Below, piece by piece: positions 35,508 through 47,116 of a DNA stretch of 64,000 nucleotides. The translations under genes were made by a program, and so were the position numbers. Every line of letters starts with the position of its first letter. The first letter of the stretch is position 1. The stretch is from Chlamydoabsidia padenii (Eukaryota > Mucoromycota > Mucoromycetes > Mucorales > Cunninghamellaceae): the NCBI GenBank assembly GCA_025330725.1, contig JAIWND010000013.1:310001-374000 (forward strand). The letters run 5' to 3'. The notes below the pieces were generated by a model. That model had not been told where the DNA came from and did not search any database. It was given only the letters and a program-made list of their open reading frames with translations.

Positions 35508-37483
35508 CTATTCTAAACAAAGTTCCATCATGTCCATTATATTAACAATAGTAGAGTTAAGACCATCCTTACTTATGGCCTCGATATGCCGTTTCCACGC
35601 TGCCATGTCATCTGCACCATACCCTTTTTGGTTGCGTCTTTTCATAATGTTGGTCAGTTTGGTCCCCGTCGCCAGATCGACTCGGTAGGTGGAGGCACGT
35701 AAATGGGAATGCCAGCGCCATATTACCATGGTGCAATGATAACTAATCGATTCCGCTGTCCATTCGCCTGGAGGACACGTCTTGAAGATGTAACGCTTCA
35801 TTTTGTTGACCGAGAATTGACGTTTGCTGCTTTTATATACTTGGTAATCTTGTCGTACATACCGAGTATCCGCATCTTCAAAGTATAGGTCACATAGACA
35901 TGAGGTAAATAGTGGGTATTGGATAGCCTACCAAAAATAAAAATAAAAGAGGGAGGGGGGTCATTAGTGAATCACCCATGTTGTTATTATTATTAATAGT
36001 TACTTACAGGTAATACATGACCCAGAGTGTGCACATTCAAAGTCAAAATTCTTCGGTAGGTTTGATCCACTAGGCATGCATTTGTCAGGAGGTTATAGTC
36101 ACAATAAGATAATAGGATGAGCTATAGAGAATAAAATTAAAATTCAGTTGAGGTCTCGGTAAGTTTTCTTTTGCATGATTACCATATTCAGTAGTTCCAT
36201 AGCATGATCGATATTTCCAACGTACGTATCGTATACTTTGTTTGATGAGGAGGTTGATGAGTTGATACCAGCGAATATAATATCCAAATATCTATCATAA
36301 TTTGTTCGTTCACCGTATGCGTTCATAGATATCGTTTGCAAGAGTAAGCATTCAGATAGCTTGTCCTTTTGATCTATTAGAAAAAAAGGAAAAAAAAAAG
36401 AGTCAAACCATGTTGAATCAACTATTCTTCTTTTTTCATTTCATTTGGTCAACTTACCCCGTCTTGATCGTAGATCCGATCTCATCAACTTTATCAGCAC
36501 TTCCAATGCTAAACGGCAACCCTATATAATACACAAGAGATTAGTAACCATCCGCCCGTCCTTTATCGTCAGAACTTACCAGTTTAGTAAAAGATAGTTC
36601 ACTGGTTGGTGATGAGAAGCAATACCGAGCCAGATCCCAAAAATCAGCGAACCGGGAGAGTCGAGCACCATGTTGTACATCCCCTCGTTCATCCTCGATA
36701 TCATCATCATCATATTCATCTGTCGCTGCCGAGTTCATTGTCGTATGGTAGGATCGCAAGTCTCTATGTTTCCCCTTCTTGTCGTCGTTCACAGCAAACT
36801 TGGTCCAAATCGTCGACAAGGTACCAGGACCAAAATGTTCGAGGATTTGTAAGAGAAGAGCTTGCGCTTTGAAGTACTGTTCCACTCTATCTTTCCGTTG
36901 TTGAGTGTTCTTGATTTCCGTCCGTTTGAGAAGAATGTCCATTAAAGCCAAGACTACCTTCCTTCCAAAAACAAAAAGAGAAGTGTTAGTTTTTGAGTAG
37001 GTGTTGCTTTTACTTACGGAGTGGGTATATATCCAGTGGAAAAACATGTTTCCATGATTTCTAAAGCGGCATGAACTATGAAACAAGTGGTTAGTATGAG
37101 TGAGTTTGATTTTATCCAAGATCTACTTACTATGTCCCACATCAATATAGTCCAAGATCATGGTATGTAGTTTGACAGGCATCGTTTGTCCATTGTGTTG
37201 TTGTTGTTGTTGTTGTTGTTGTGGGGGGTTTTCGTTAAAATACTGGTAAATAGGCAAGTGAGCCTTATTATATGCACATTGGATAGCCAGAACATTGTCA
37301 ACGGTCAACTTTTCTGTGAATCCTTGGGATTCGACGTCAAATTCGAGTTCGCCGTCCTAGTCATATATATTAAGAGAGAGAGAGAGAGAGAAAGAGAGAG
37401 ACTTTTTAGTTTACAGTAGATACTTTTTTTTTATAAAATCCTTGTTTACTTGCCTGATCTATGTGATGATTAACAATGGACAT
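35508..37483 (-). CDS. Hypothetical protein, 494 aa, eight exons
   Basis: Exons 37454..37483, 37131..37356, 37018..37075, 36580..36961, 36458..36521, 36183..36373, 36008..36121 and 35508..35927, phases consistent. Intron 1 uses a GC donor (CAG|GCAAGT). I do not recognise the family. The N-terminal half is helical with a poly-Gln run (8 Q, about residue 60), an acidic patch (DEYDDDDIEDERGD, about 190), and hydrophobic repeats such as VVLALMDILL and LALEVLIKLM that look like helical-repeat (HEAT/ARM-like) structure. The C-terminal part is basic and aromatic (TMVIWRWHSHLRASTYRVDL). It shares a 144-bp divergent promoter with DHFR, which need not imply a common function. Confidence 0.7.
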
Positions 37484-37627
37484 GAGGTAAGTGGAAGAGA
37501 GAGAAAGAAAGAAAGAGAGAGAGGGAACCTCAAGTATTGGGATATACAAACCCCGATCAGCCTCCATTTTTTTAAAAAAAGAGAAGACCTATTTTTTTAT
37601 TTCTTCTTCTTCTCCTCACTTTTAATA

Positions 37628-38259
37628 ATGAAACCCTATACACTTATTGTTGCTGCTACCAAGACTTATGGGATCGGTATTAATGGTGGTTTACCTTGGC
37701 GACTTCCTAAAGACATGGCTTTTTTCAAACATGTCACCACCTTGATCCCCAAGACTTCACCACAACACTTACAAAACGTAGTTATCATGGGCCGAGTCAC
37801 CTGGGAATCCATACCTGTCAAGTTTCGACCTTTGGATGGTCGTTTCAATATTGTGATCTCTCGGAACCTCGATTATGATTTGTAAGTCTTTATGAAATGA
37901 TACTATCCATCTAACTTCTTTTATATATATATAGGCAAGGTGCACCCAATACGATCTTGGTGGATTCTTTGGAAAAAGCAGTATCTTTGGTGGATCCTGA
38001 ACGTCATGGTCGAGTGTTTGTTATTGGAGGTGCTCATATGTATCGTTTGGCTATGGCTGAAACTCATTGCTCACATATCTTGTTAACTAGTATCGACTCG
38101 AATGTGGAATGTGATACTTTCTTCCCTGCTATCGACGAACAAGATTTCCGTGTGGCCACTCACCAGGAACTCGAATCCTATGTCGAACAAGTCGTACCCC
38201 AAGGTGTACAAATGCATAAAGATATCGGTTATGAATTCTTACTATACATTAGACAATAG
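37628..38259 (+). CDS. Dihydrofolate reductase
   Basis: NADPH-dependent reduction of dihydrofolate to tetrahydrofolate for thymidylate and purine synthesis. Two exons, 37628..37881 and 37935..38259, give 192 aa, the usual size. Family marks: IVAATKTYGIGINGGLPWRL (substrate site with Trp), VVIMGRVTWESIP with RPL, NIVISRN, VFVIGGAHMY (NADPH GG motif) and CDTFFPAID. The start follows a CT-rich leader; its divergent partner begins 144 bp away. Confidence 0.96.
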
Positions 38260-38600
38260 ATACTTTATTTAATAAAACTGCTCTTTTTTATTTTTTTTTA
38301 ACTGTTGTATTATGCTGCTTTTCTGTTGTGATAACTGGGATCCCTTTTTTCTTGGGACCTGGGCGGGATTTAAAAACGGACCAACATCGATTTCAGAAAA
38401 AAAAAATGGGGGATTCTCTTTTCTTCCTGAAAAAGATTAATCTTGTCAATGATAACAAAGTACGTCATTTATAGCAAACACTGTATCTTCTCTTGATGTG
38501 TAGTTCTTGCCCTTGTAAACTGTGCCACAAATAATAGTTGATTATTAAACAAGGCAAGACCTCAATTGCGGACCTTCCACTTGTTTTATTAACACATTCT
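38260..38600. other. Convergent 3' flanks
   Basis: No gene. AATAAAA signal after DHFR and an exact GGCGGGATTTAAAAA element at 38362-38376, not near any start I can see. Confidence 0.5.
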
Positions 38601-39900
38601 TTATATTACAGTAGGTGATACGGCCTGGTGATAATCGGGTGGTGGCCATGTGTGCAAGAACTCCTTGGCTAGTCGATTACTAGTACTACTGGCAGGTATA
38701 TCGTCGTGATAGGCGGGCAGTCTTAGCAATTCGTCAGGGTCAGCCATGAATGGATGCAACAACTCAAACTCGCTTTGAAAAGTCAGCACTCTTCTAGCAC
38801 GCCGCAGAATACCGTCATGGGATACTTTGGGATATGTCACTGTCAAATGGATGACCAGGTGATGCTCGACGTTGACAAGATTCGATCGATTGGAAGGAAC
38901 AAGGCCGATACTATGTTGGGATGATGATGATGGTATTTTATAACGGAATTCGCCTTCGTACAACCCGGTGCCGGTGGTGGATGATGTGGATGGATATGGT
39001 GTGGATTGGAATAGACATTCTAGCGGGATAGGTGGTCGGGAAAATGTCTGACGGCGGTTGGTGATGATGGTGAATCTCTGAACAATGTGCATCGACGCTT
39101 GGCGGAGCTTTAATCCTTGGATCAGTGGTGCTATTCCGATAGATACTGTCAACATGGATGAAAGGGCGGCAAATCGTTTATCAATATGAACCCGGTATTG
39201 GCACCAATGATTGGTCTGTTTGCGGGAATCGATCGAGGCAAGCATATTGTCACTGGTGTAAAACGTGCTGTCATCATTATGGGTAGGTAATTGGAGAATA
39301 ACAATGGGTTGAGGTCGTGATTTTATAATGGTCATCAACTCTTCTCCGTCTTTCTCTTTGGTTGATTGCGGTTGGTATTCAAGTTTGGCTCTGATATGGT
39401 ATTTGACTTGGAATTCGTTACAACGTATGGATTGAATTAATCCTTGTTGATCGTGGTTTTGACTCTGATGTGGTAATGGCATCTCAAACACAAACCTCGA
39501 GGGTGGTGCGCCAGGTGAATGATGAATAATCAATGGTTTGGACGATGACGATTGATATAAAGGTAAAGAAGATTGGGCGAATTCCTTTTGCCCTGATATG
39601 TCTAGCACGTAAAAGGGGAGAAAAAAAATAATCAATACGTTTGATCTTTACTCATTCTTTTATCCACCTACCTAGTTTGGACAGACGATAATCAAGATTG
39701 CCCTTGAAACCAAGCACCAGTGATGAAATAGCAATCGGTCGAAAACTTGTAATGTCAATAACCCCTCGAAGCACTGGATGATTACCGGAATGGATATACA
39801 CAACAGGCTCAAGAAGTTGGATTGATAAGGTGGGTTGCTGGTCGTCCTCATCTTGCCTTTGCTTTGTATTGATCATCTTTGGCCAAAACTTGGACACCAT
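38601..39900 (-). CDS. Arrestin-like (alpha-arrestin) protein
   Basis: Two exons, 39672..39900 and 38601..39601, give 409 aa. The N-terminal half has the arrestin-N pattern (LSIQLLEPVVYIHSG, VLRGVIDITS, ISSLVLGFKG, then FEMPLP and VKYHIRAKLEY); the second half, an arrestin-C-like beta sandwich, begins near VHIDKRFAALSSMLTVSIG and includes LVIHLTVTYP. Family members link membrane cargo to Rsp5-type ubiquitin ligases; the tail contains PPPDY, a PPxY-type motif expected to bind their WW domains. Intron 70 nt. GGCGGGATACC, a variant element, lies about 130 bp upstream. Confidence 0.75.
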
Positions 39901-41216
39901 AGCTATTAGTATAGTAGAATAGGATAATATAAAAAGGAAATAAATAAATAAATAAAGTTGATTTGTTTTTTATATATAAATGCTAGGAAGAGGCTAAATA
40001 TTAGAATAATGGGGTGTGATAGGGGGAATGGGCGGGATACCAAGCGGAAAGACGCTGAGCGGGAATGTAGTGTCAAATAAGAACAAGGGGATAAAAGACA
40101 GGTACCAACGTCCGATTCAATCGACGGTCCCTGTTCCACCAATGTCATCATTTGATATCAGTAGGAGTATATATGGGTATCCCGTCTCCTATTGACAGAA
40201 TATAACTGCTTGTTTCAACGTCACACACATAGGATATACAGACACTTTCCTTACCCTTTCATAGCTCATTATATATCATCCATTCAGTACTCTATCAATA
40301 AATGAACATATTTAGAGTCAAACACATATAGGCTTTCTTTTCTGGTCATCACTTGTCAAGACAGACAATGAAATGAATAGCGGTACAAATTCCACCTCCG
40401 CTTATTTTATTGATATGACAATATTTAGCCGTTATTCAAATCCCGCTCCGCCTGTCAATAAGCACTGTTTAGAGTGCATCGTGTAAGCGATTTCGGGTTT
40501 TCAAATTTTAAAAACCAGATTTGCATGAATTTCCAATTCCAGCAAACCAACTTTCATCGTAAGAAGTGATCTACAGGACAAGATATTCGACTTTTTTCAA
40601 AAAAATCCAGAGTCTTTTTCATCATGGTGTAAAGATAGGCAGAAAAAACTTGGGTATCTGGGTCGATGGAGCCATCTAATGATTATAATTTGGGCAATTA
40701 AAAATCAGTGGAACTGTGTATGGCGTTAAAATGGATGATAATAAATCAAAATCAAGTCCATATTTGCTGAAATAGACACTGCCCCCCCCTCTTTTTTGTT
40801 AGTCCTTCTTGTTTATTTCCACATCTTTATACTTTGTAATCATATGCCTTGTGTGGACTTTAATTGGTAAGCTAATGTTTAATGGCCAAAAGGAGAGAAG
40901 GCGACGGCATAGAATGAGGATCAATCAGAATCCACCTACCTTTTACTGCCTTCAAATCCCGTTTCCCCTTTTTTTAAATCCCGTTTTTACCTGTCGGGTG
41001 TAAATCGAGGGGGATGATCATTGGTGATTAGGTTTATAAACGATTGGAACAGAATTGTGGTCAGTAAACGGAAAATCGAATTTACACGTTTGTCGGCGGT
41101 GAACTCAACTCCTTAAATTCCCAGATTGTTGTTATTCCTCTTTCCTTTTATCCTTTGTTACTCTTTTTTTTTTTTTTTTTTTAGTCCTTACAATTAGTAT
41201 ATATATATCACATTTA
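39901..41216. other. Gene-poor stretch with a cluster of recurrent elements
   Basis: No supported gene. Exact elements at 40435-40446, 40951-40962 and 40973-40984, plus a near match TTTGAATCCCGC at 41288. TATA repeats and T runs near 41160-41210 look like a promoter for the relic at 41217. Confidence 0.5.
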
Positions 41217-41768
41217 TTGACCATCTTTTATCTTTTTGTACAATGCACTTTACTTGGCTTTACTATGGTTGGTGATATATCCACTTTTTTGAATCCCGCA
41301 ATCTCTGATGGAAAAAGTGTACAGCACACTATTAACGAAGAATTTATGGTACGAGCCGTTCAATATTGCCTGAACGTTTACCAGCAGTTCAAGGAATTCC
41401 CGGTTTTGGTTGTTTTTGGTGTGAAGGGATTTGCATCAAGATCATACGCGACCAAATTCGACACTCACCCTCGGCTATCATACTGCCTACAAACACCTTG
41501 CAATTATTTTGCCAAGGATGTTGCTATCGTAACGCATGAGAGCATCAAAGAAGAACTGAAGAAGGGCACCCTGTTGCCAATCCCTGTCCTTGCCAACTTT
41601 TTCACGTAGGGAGAACGAAGTATTCTGGCAAACACGACCATAAATAACCCGTGACAATAAAGCTGTATCAAAAAGCAATGAAAATTGTTGGGAATGCTGA
41701 CGAACAAAGCTTGGTGAATGACAGCAAGCTTTCAGCGCTTCAACTTACTCCTGACCCGTTTGAATGAG
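41217..41768 (+). pseudogene. Relic of an unidentified, possibly repeat-encoded protein
   Basis: A 130-codon frame (41217..41609) reads like a folded protein (INEEFMVRAVQYCLNVYQQF, FPVLVVFGVKGFAS, CNYFAKDVAIVTHESIKEEL) and stops. Coding-like sequence resumes in another frame about 60 bp later (YQKAMKIVGNADEQSLVND, stop at 41768). The pattern resembles conserved, mobile-element-associated hypothetical proteins I recall from Mucorales genomes; that memory is vague, so family is unassigned. At least one frame break makes it a probable pseudogene. Confidence 0.45.
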
Positions 41769-41879
41769 TTCCATCCGCTATCTGTTATTATCTTCCCTCC
41801 TGCTTTTCTAATGGCTTTATTTTTAATATTGAAAAATTCTTCTCACATCTAACACATAACGGTGAAAGTTGAAAAGAGG

Positions 41880-42370
41880 GGAATTGCTAGGCGTACGGAA
41901 TTTTTGGTGTTCGGCGTTTGAAAATGAAGTTTTCCTCCGTCTGTAAAAAAAAAAAATCTTCATCGCAAAGGATAGATAAAAGTCATCGCAAGCCTGAACA
42001 TACTGACAAAAGGGCTATGGTGCTTGGCTTTTGCTATAAAGTATGTTGGAAATATACCATAGTGTCCACATCGCCACTTTAATCATTAGCATCTGTTGCT
42101 AATTGGAGCGATAGAGCCCTTTCCAAATCTTAGTAGAGGTAGGCGGGATCTGAAAATGAAGTCAGGCTCCTCTTCGTACTTTTTTCTTCCTCTTGCAAAT
42201 GACAGGTAAAAGTCATCGCAAGTCTGGACTGACCGACACAAGGGTCTTGGAGCTTGGATTTTGCGGTGACTCAAGTTGGAAATATGCTATAGTGCCCACT
42301 TCGCCACTTTAATCATTAGCATCCGTCAACAATTGAACAAGTAATGCTCTTCCAAAATTCCGTGCGCCTA
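41880..42370 (-). repeat. R2 repeat, two tandem units
   Basis: Two units (about 41880-42112 and 42113-42370), inverted relative to the 8.6-kb copy. Each has GTTGGAAATAT, CACATCGCCACTTTAATCAT or close variants, and at one end CGGCGTTTGAAAATGAAG or GGCGGGATCTGAAAATGAAG, a form of the recurrent element. Confidence 0.8.
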
Positions 42371-42554
42371 GCATTTCCCGAAAAGAGAAGGGAAATTTTT
42401 TAACAGGTCCCAAAGCTTTTATATATTAAACTCTGCTCTATCGACTACTTAGCTTGACTATGATGGATTTCACTGGTTTTGAATACCTACAAAGATAGGA
42501 AAGGAACGCCTCTAGTTAAAAAAAAATCAGGGGGGTGGGGTTTCTTTGCGATTC

Positions 42555-42815
42555 TTACGAGTAATACCCTGTAACTGAGTTCGTCGAAGAAAGTGGGCCC
42601 TGAGTAGACATTGATTGATTCGGTGGTGATGCATCAAGCTCCCAAAAAGTTCCGTTATATATCTTTTTATAACCTAGCCAGCCAAGTACGGCGAATCCAA
42701 TCAGGAATATGAAAATAAGAATCAATGACTTTTGTCGCCTACCCCCAAATCGATAGGATGCTTTTGTTGATATATCGTACTTGTTGATATCATGTATGCT
42801 ATGAGGTAAAATCAT
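42555..42815 (-). CDS. Small single-TM hypothetical protein
   Basis: 86 aa, single exon. Basic segment GGRRQKS followed by one membrane helix (LILIFIFLIGFAVLGWLGY, about residues 31-49) and a Ser/Pro-rich tail. The start has GGCGGGATTTGAAAT 57 bp upstream, like other genes here, which supports it being real. No family recognised. Confidence 0.5.
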   Translation of the reverse strand: MILPHSIHDINKYDISTKASYRFGGRRQKSLILIFIFLIGFAVLGWLGYKKIYNGTFWELDASPPNQSMSTQGPLSSTNSVTGYYS

Positions 42816-42871
42816 GTTGCATGAATGGAAGGAATGAAAGACTCATCTCTTTTTTCCTTTGTGATAGCTTT

Positions 42872-42886
42872 GGCGGGATTTGAAAT
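42872..42886. promoter_or_regulatory. Recurrent promoter element GGCGGGATTTGAAAT
   Basis: Exact core 57 bp upstream of the small membrane-protein start at 42815. Confidence 0.45.
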
Positions 42887-42899
42887 ATCGTACATTAAT

Positions 42900-44032
42900 C
42901 ATTCTCCAGTTTTTTTTTTGTGAAAGGAACCTCATTTTATGTGGCCATTACTTTAGTTCATAAAAAAGAAATCATAGATGACGTTATTTTGGTTCTTGCT
43001 TACAGGTGCTCATATGGCTCATTGTATAGAAGAATGTGCAATGAAAAGAATGATGGGTTCCGAGCCTTAGGGATTCAAATCCCGCTTCCAATCAGGATTC
43101 AAAAATCGGGCGAGATGGTTTTTTCTCCTTCCTCTTTCCAAATGCATTATCACCTACCCCAAAGCTCAATGCCATTCAACTATAACTTTATGACACTCGC
43201 CTACTTGATTAAACAACATGATCACTCTCAACACAAAACCTGACTCGAAACTGAACAGATGTTGAATGATGTAACCCATACTACCCTTGGAAAAGGTAAA
43301 TAAAGATAGAAACACGCCCCAGAGTATACTATATCCCTAACTTCTTTATGTCAAGTATAGATATCATGTTACAGGACTTCTGCTCATGGATAGGAAAGTC
43401 ACCTTCAAAAGGGAATAAGAAGCACTTGAATTAAAAGTATGTTGTGCGCTATCATGCTGATTAAAACCTCGACTAATATCTTCCCTCCTTTTTTTTTCCC
43501 AATTGATTGTCTCTTGTGTTGTAGGCTTCTCCATATGACCAGAAAGCGTGGACAATTACATCAACAAACTTGAACCCAACTTTGATTCACTTTAACATTC
43601 ACTCTTATCACAACCAATTGACTAGGATCATGCACGTAAGGGATCCCAAGATAGCGTCAGCAACAACTTGTATACTACAGCAAGGATCACTTTATACATT
43701 AACTAGGACCATCACCAATACACTACTTACACAATGGCACATTACTTACTTGACGATCGTGATTGCATCCAGACATCCTCTTCCTTGTTTTTTATAGCCT
43801 TTACTTCCCTTTATTGCACACCATACTATTACTTTAGATTACACTACCCCCTTTTAATCAGCTATATGATTGATTTTATAATAAAGCTTTTATGGATCCC
43901 ATGGTAGACACATACTGTCGCCAAATGGTGCTTGTATGTAACCAATGACAATAATACATGATTTCGTCTGTCAAATCTAGTTTTTATTAATAATGACTAC
44001 ATGTATGATGGGGTGACATGACTAAAACTAAT
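42900..44032. other. Intergenic, no supported gene
   Basis: A 107-codon frame at 42920 lacks family features and overlaps an exact element (43073-43085). The rest is AT-rich 3' flank of APRT. Confidence 0.4.
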
Positions 44033-44712
44033 CTACAAATGAATAAGAGAGTAAACGGGGGCATCCAATTTCTTGGCACCTTCCAAAAAGTCCAATTCCA
44101 TGATAAAGACATATTCCACAGTAGTAGCATTACACTTTCGGATCAATTCACCAGCGGCACCAGCAGATCCGCCAGTAGCGATCAAATCATCGATCACAAT
44201 CACACGAGACCCGGCTTTGACAGCATCCTTTTGCATTTCGAATACATCCTATCATTATTAAAAAAAAAAGGTGGATCAGTAACACATTCCATCTTACTGC
44301 TTTCCTTTTTACCTGTCCATATTCCTTTTCGTATACAGCACTGACACATTCACCAGGTAATTTGCCTTGTTTACGCACGGGAACAAAAGCAGCACCAAGA
44401 CGAAGAGCGACTAGAGGACCGAATAAGAAGCCACGAGCATCCAAACCTATGTGATAACAAAAACAAAAACAAAACAAAAAATCCCCCATAAGTGATCTGT
44501 TTCCTTCCTCCATCGATTACTTTACCTACGACAGCATCGATCTTTTCAGGATAAGTGGAAGTAATGTGATGGACAATGTTGGCAATCAAGGCTTCCACGG
44601 CAGTAGGATCTTGAAAGACAGGGAACATGTCCTTGAAGACAATACCCTTCTTGGGGAAATCTTCATGAGTACCAAGGAGTTGCTTGATGCGTTCGATATC
44701 GTGGTTAGGCAT
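44033..44712 (-). CDS. Adenine phosphoribosyltransferase
   Basis: Purine salvage: adenine + PRPP to AMP. Exons 44526..44712, 44313..44446 and 44033..44248 give 178 aa, typical length. Motifs: [16 protein letters not shown] near the N-terminus, [21 protein letters not shown] (flexible loop), and the PRPP-binding signature [17 protein letters not shown]. The C-terminus [18 protein letters not shown] is also conserved. A weak element-like TTTAAAACACCGA lies about 83 bp upstream. Confidence 0.97.
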
Positions 44713-44963
44713 GGTGCTACTTGGTTTTTTGAGTAATGGAGAGAAGAAGGAGGAAGAGAAAAGTTTTTTCAACTTTATAATATAAAAAATTGAGTTTAAA
44801 ACACCGATCATCTTTCCATCTTTTTTGGGGCCATGCACCTATGCAAGTACTTTCAAAATACTATAGCGTACAAAGGACTAAATAAAGTGTATGCTTTATT
44901 TATTAATACCAAAGCTTATAATAATAATAATAATACAACCAACTACTGTAATGAACTACCCTA

Positions 44964-46192
44964 TTAACCTTTGTTACCACGGTTACCTATTTAAAGAAAG
45001 ACACAACGTTAGTGTTGTTACTTTTCAGTATTTATAATATGACTTACCCCATCCCCTGGGATTTGCTTCGGTAAATTCATCCCAATCCCTTTGTTTCATA
45101 GTTTCAGCATCCAAAGCGTCATGATCATTATCATCGATTTCTTCCTTTTCCGGTTGTTCACCACCCCTATGCAAGAGACAGTTAGTAAAAAAAAAAGAAG
45201 GCCCACTATCCTAAATATGACTTACCCTTTAATGATGTTGCCTCTATCCATTTCCTGTTGCAAATATTCATCAATAGTCATAGTGGGCAAATTATATCCA
45301 GGTTGGAAGACTTGATCCTTCAATTGTTGTCGCTTATTGGTGATAATAAAAGGTTGTAAAGGACGACCTTCTTTTGTCAAAAGTGGACCTCCTCGTTGTC
45401 CATTCGATGTATCCAGGGTTGAAGAAGAAGAAGAAGAAGGGTGTTGTCGTAATGGGGCCCGTCCATCCACCGGTTGTTGTTGTTGTTGTTGTCGCATTTT
45501 TTCCATTTCCTGTACCATCATCCATTCTTGCTCGATCCCATGTAGTTGCTCGAGCGCACGTGATATTTCCAATTCAATCAAAGCCAATACCCAATCCCGT
45601 TCCAAGTCTTGATCCAATTCAGCAGTGGATTCATCATCCAGTTGTTCTCGAAGTTGATGGATCGTCGCCTTGAGTGCCTTTTCTCGTTTATATCGTGCAA
45701 TCTTGTCTTGTCGTTGTTGTGCTGCTGAACCTTTGCTTCCGTGTAGGGTTTTTTCGTATTGGTCCACATCTTGTTTATTCATCAAGTGATGATCTTGACA
45801 TACACTGAGAAAATGTTCATAGAGTGCCTACAGGATACATCTTGATGAGTTTGATTACTGCATCTTTTCCATCTCGTTTCTTTTTTCTTTTTTACCTTCG
45901 ATCTTTTTAAAGTGACCCCACGATCAGTTCCAATTTGTTTTAATACAACTTGTCCAAGGTAGGCATTGGTTAGTAGAAACTTGAGATCAGAGGGATTAAC
46001 ATCATCAATAAGTTCGTTGGTGCTAAACATCGCCGTTCGTTCGATAAGATCCTGTGCACGTTCAAGGGCTGTCATGGCTTCTTGTACAATAGATTGATAT
46101 CCCGGATCAGTACTAGCCAACGACGTTTCTTCCAGGTAGGTCAGTTGTGATTGGCCTTTGGAGAATAGTTGTCCAAGTGTCAAGTTTTCCAT
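44964..46192 (-). CDS. TAP42/IGBP1 (alpha4)-like PP2A regulator
   Basis: Binds catalytic subunits of PP2A-type phosphatases; part of TOR signalling in yeast. Exons 45896..46192, 45226..45827, 45048..45166 and 44964..44986 give 346 aa. The all-helical TAP42 domain is seen in LGQLFSKGQSQL, AQDLIERTAMFS, DLKFLLTNAYLGQV, then KIARYKREKAL (a family hallmark) and LIELEISRALEQL. The conserved C-terminal block has LTKEGRPLQPFII and VFQPGYNLPTMTIDEYLQQE, then MKQRDWDEFTEANPRGWGN. A Gln run and a Ser run sit in the middle linker. The last exon codes only 7 residues. Confidence 0.93.
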
Positions 46193-46299
46193 GAATGATT
46201 TTTTTAAAAAAAAGGTATAGATGTAAAAAGAGGAAGTGCGTGTCTTCCCACGAACCTTCCCTTCCCTCAAAAATCACGTAAATTGAACTCCCGATAGGC

Positions 46300-46755
46300 T
46301 TGGAAAATTGACAGACGAGACCAAACTTACTCCAAACCCCGCTTACCCTGAATCTTAGGAGGGCCCTACTGGCTTAATGGACAAGTGATGGTCATGACAA
46401 AAGTCACCATGTGCATTCCTTAGCTTATTTCCAACAAAGTTTACATAATAGCCATTGTACCAAGTCCCTTGTATGGAGCAGTATAGTCTCAAAATCATTT
46501 TACCCTGACGTTTGTAAAAAAAGGATGTGGAATGAAAAATTGACACACAAGACCAAACTTGATTCAAACCCCGCTTACTCTTGCCTTGAAACTTGAGAGA
46601 GCTCTACTAGCTTAATGAACAAGTGGTGCTAATAACAAAAGTGACCAAGAACATTCCTCAAGTTATTTCCTACAAACTTTACATAATGGTCAATGTACCA
46701 ACTCGCTTGTATGGAGCAATATAGCCTCAAGATCGGTTTAACCTGACTCTTGCAA
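46300..46755 (+). repeat. R1 repeat, locus 2 (two tandem units)
   Basis: Units about 46300-46515 and 46526-46755. Unit 1 is the most diverged (TCCAAACCCCGCTTACC); unit 2 has CAAACCCCGCTTACTCTTGC. Starts about 110 bp upstream of the TAP42 start. Confidence 0.85.
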
Positions 46756-46769
46756 ATAAATAACAAAAT

Positions 46770-46890
46770 GACGTAGAATGAGATTTGTGTTTTGAGAGAG
46801 GGTGGGGGTGCTTGTCGGGGAGTGCATGGCGATTTAACGGTACTCATTTTCAAGTTTGTCTGGGTTTCAATTTACGTGATTTATGGGGGA
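46770..46890 (+). repeat. R1-associated downstream module
   Basis: TTGTGTTTTG, GGGTGGGGGTGCTTGT and GCGATTTAACGGTACTC match 62060-62215 after R1 locus 3, so the module travels with the R1 pair. Confidence 0.75.
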
Positions 46891-47116
46891 AGGGAAAGGT
46901 TCATTATCGTCCCATTAATTGTAATATCTACTTATGGAGAGATTCGAGTTTTGATTTCTCTTTACACCACACTATCTCTTTATTCAAACCCCGTGATTTG
47001 TGCAAAAGCCCACTTGAAAAAGAGATTCGGTTTTTATTAAAGAAGATTACAAAGATAAATAATTATAATAAAACAGTAAGTATTAGGTAATATGTATACA
47101 AAGAGAGTAAGAGTAA

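Noticed and set aside
42920..43243. 107-codon plus frame
   Set aside because: No recognisable domain, overlaps a promoter-like element, and lacks a CT-rich leader.
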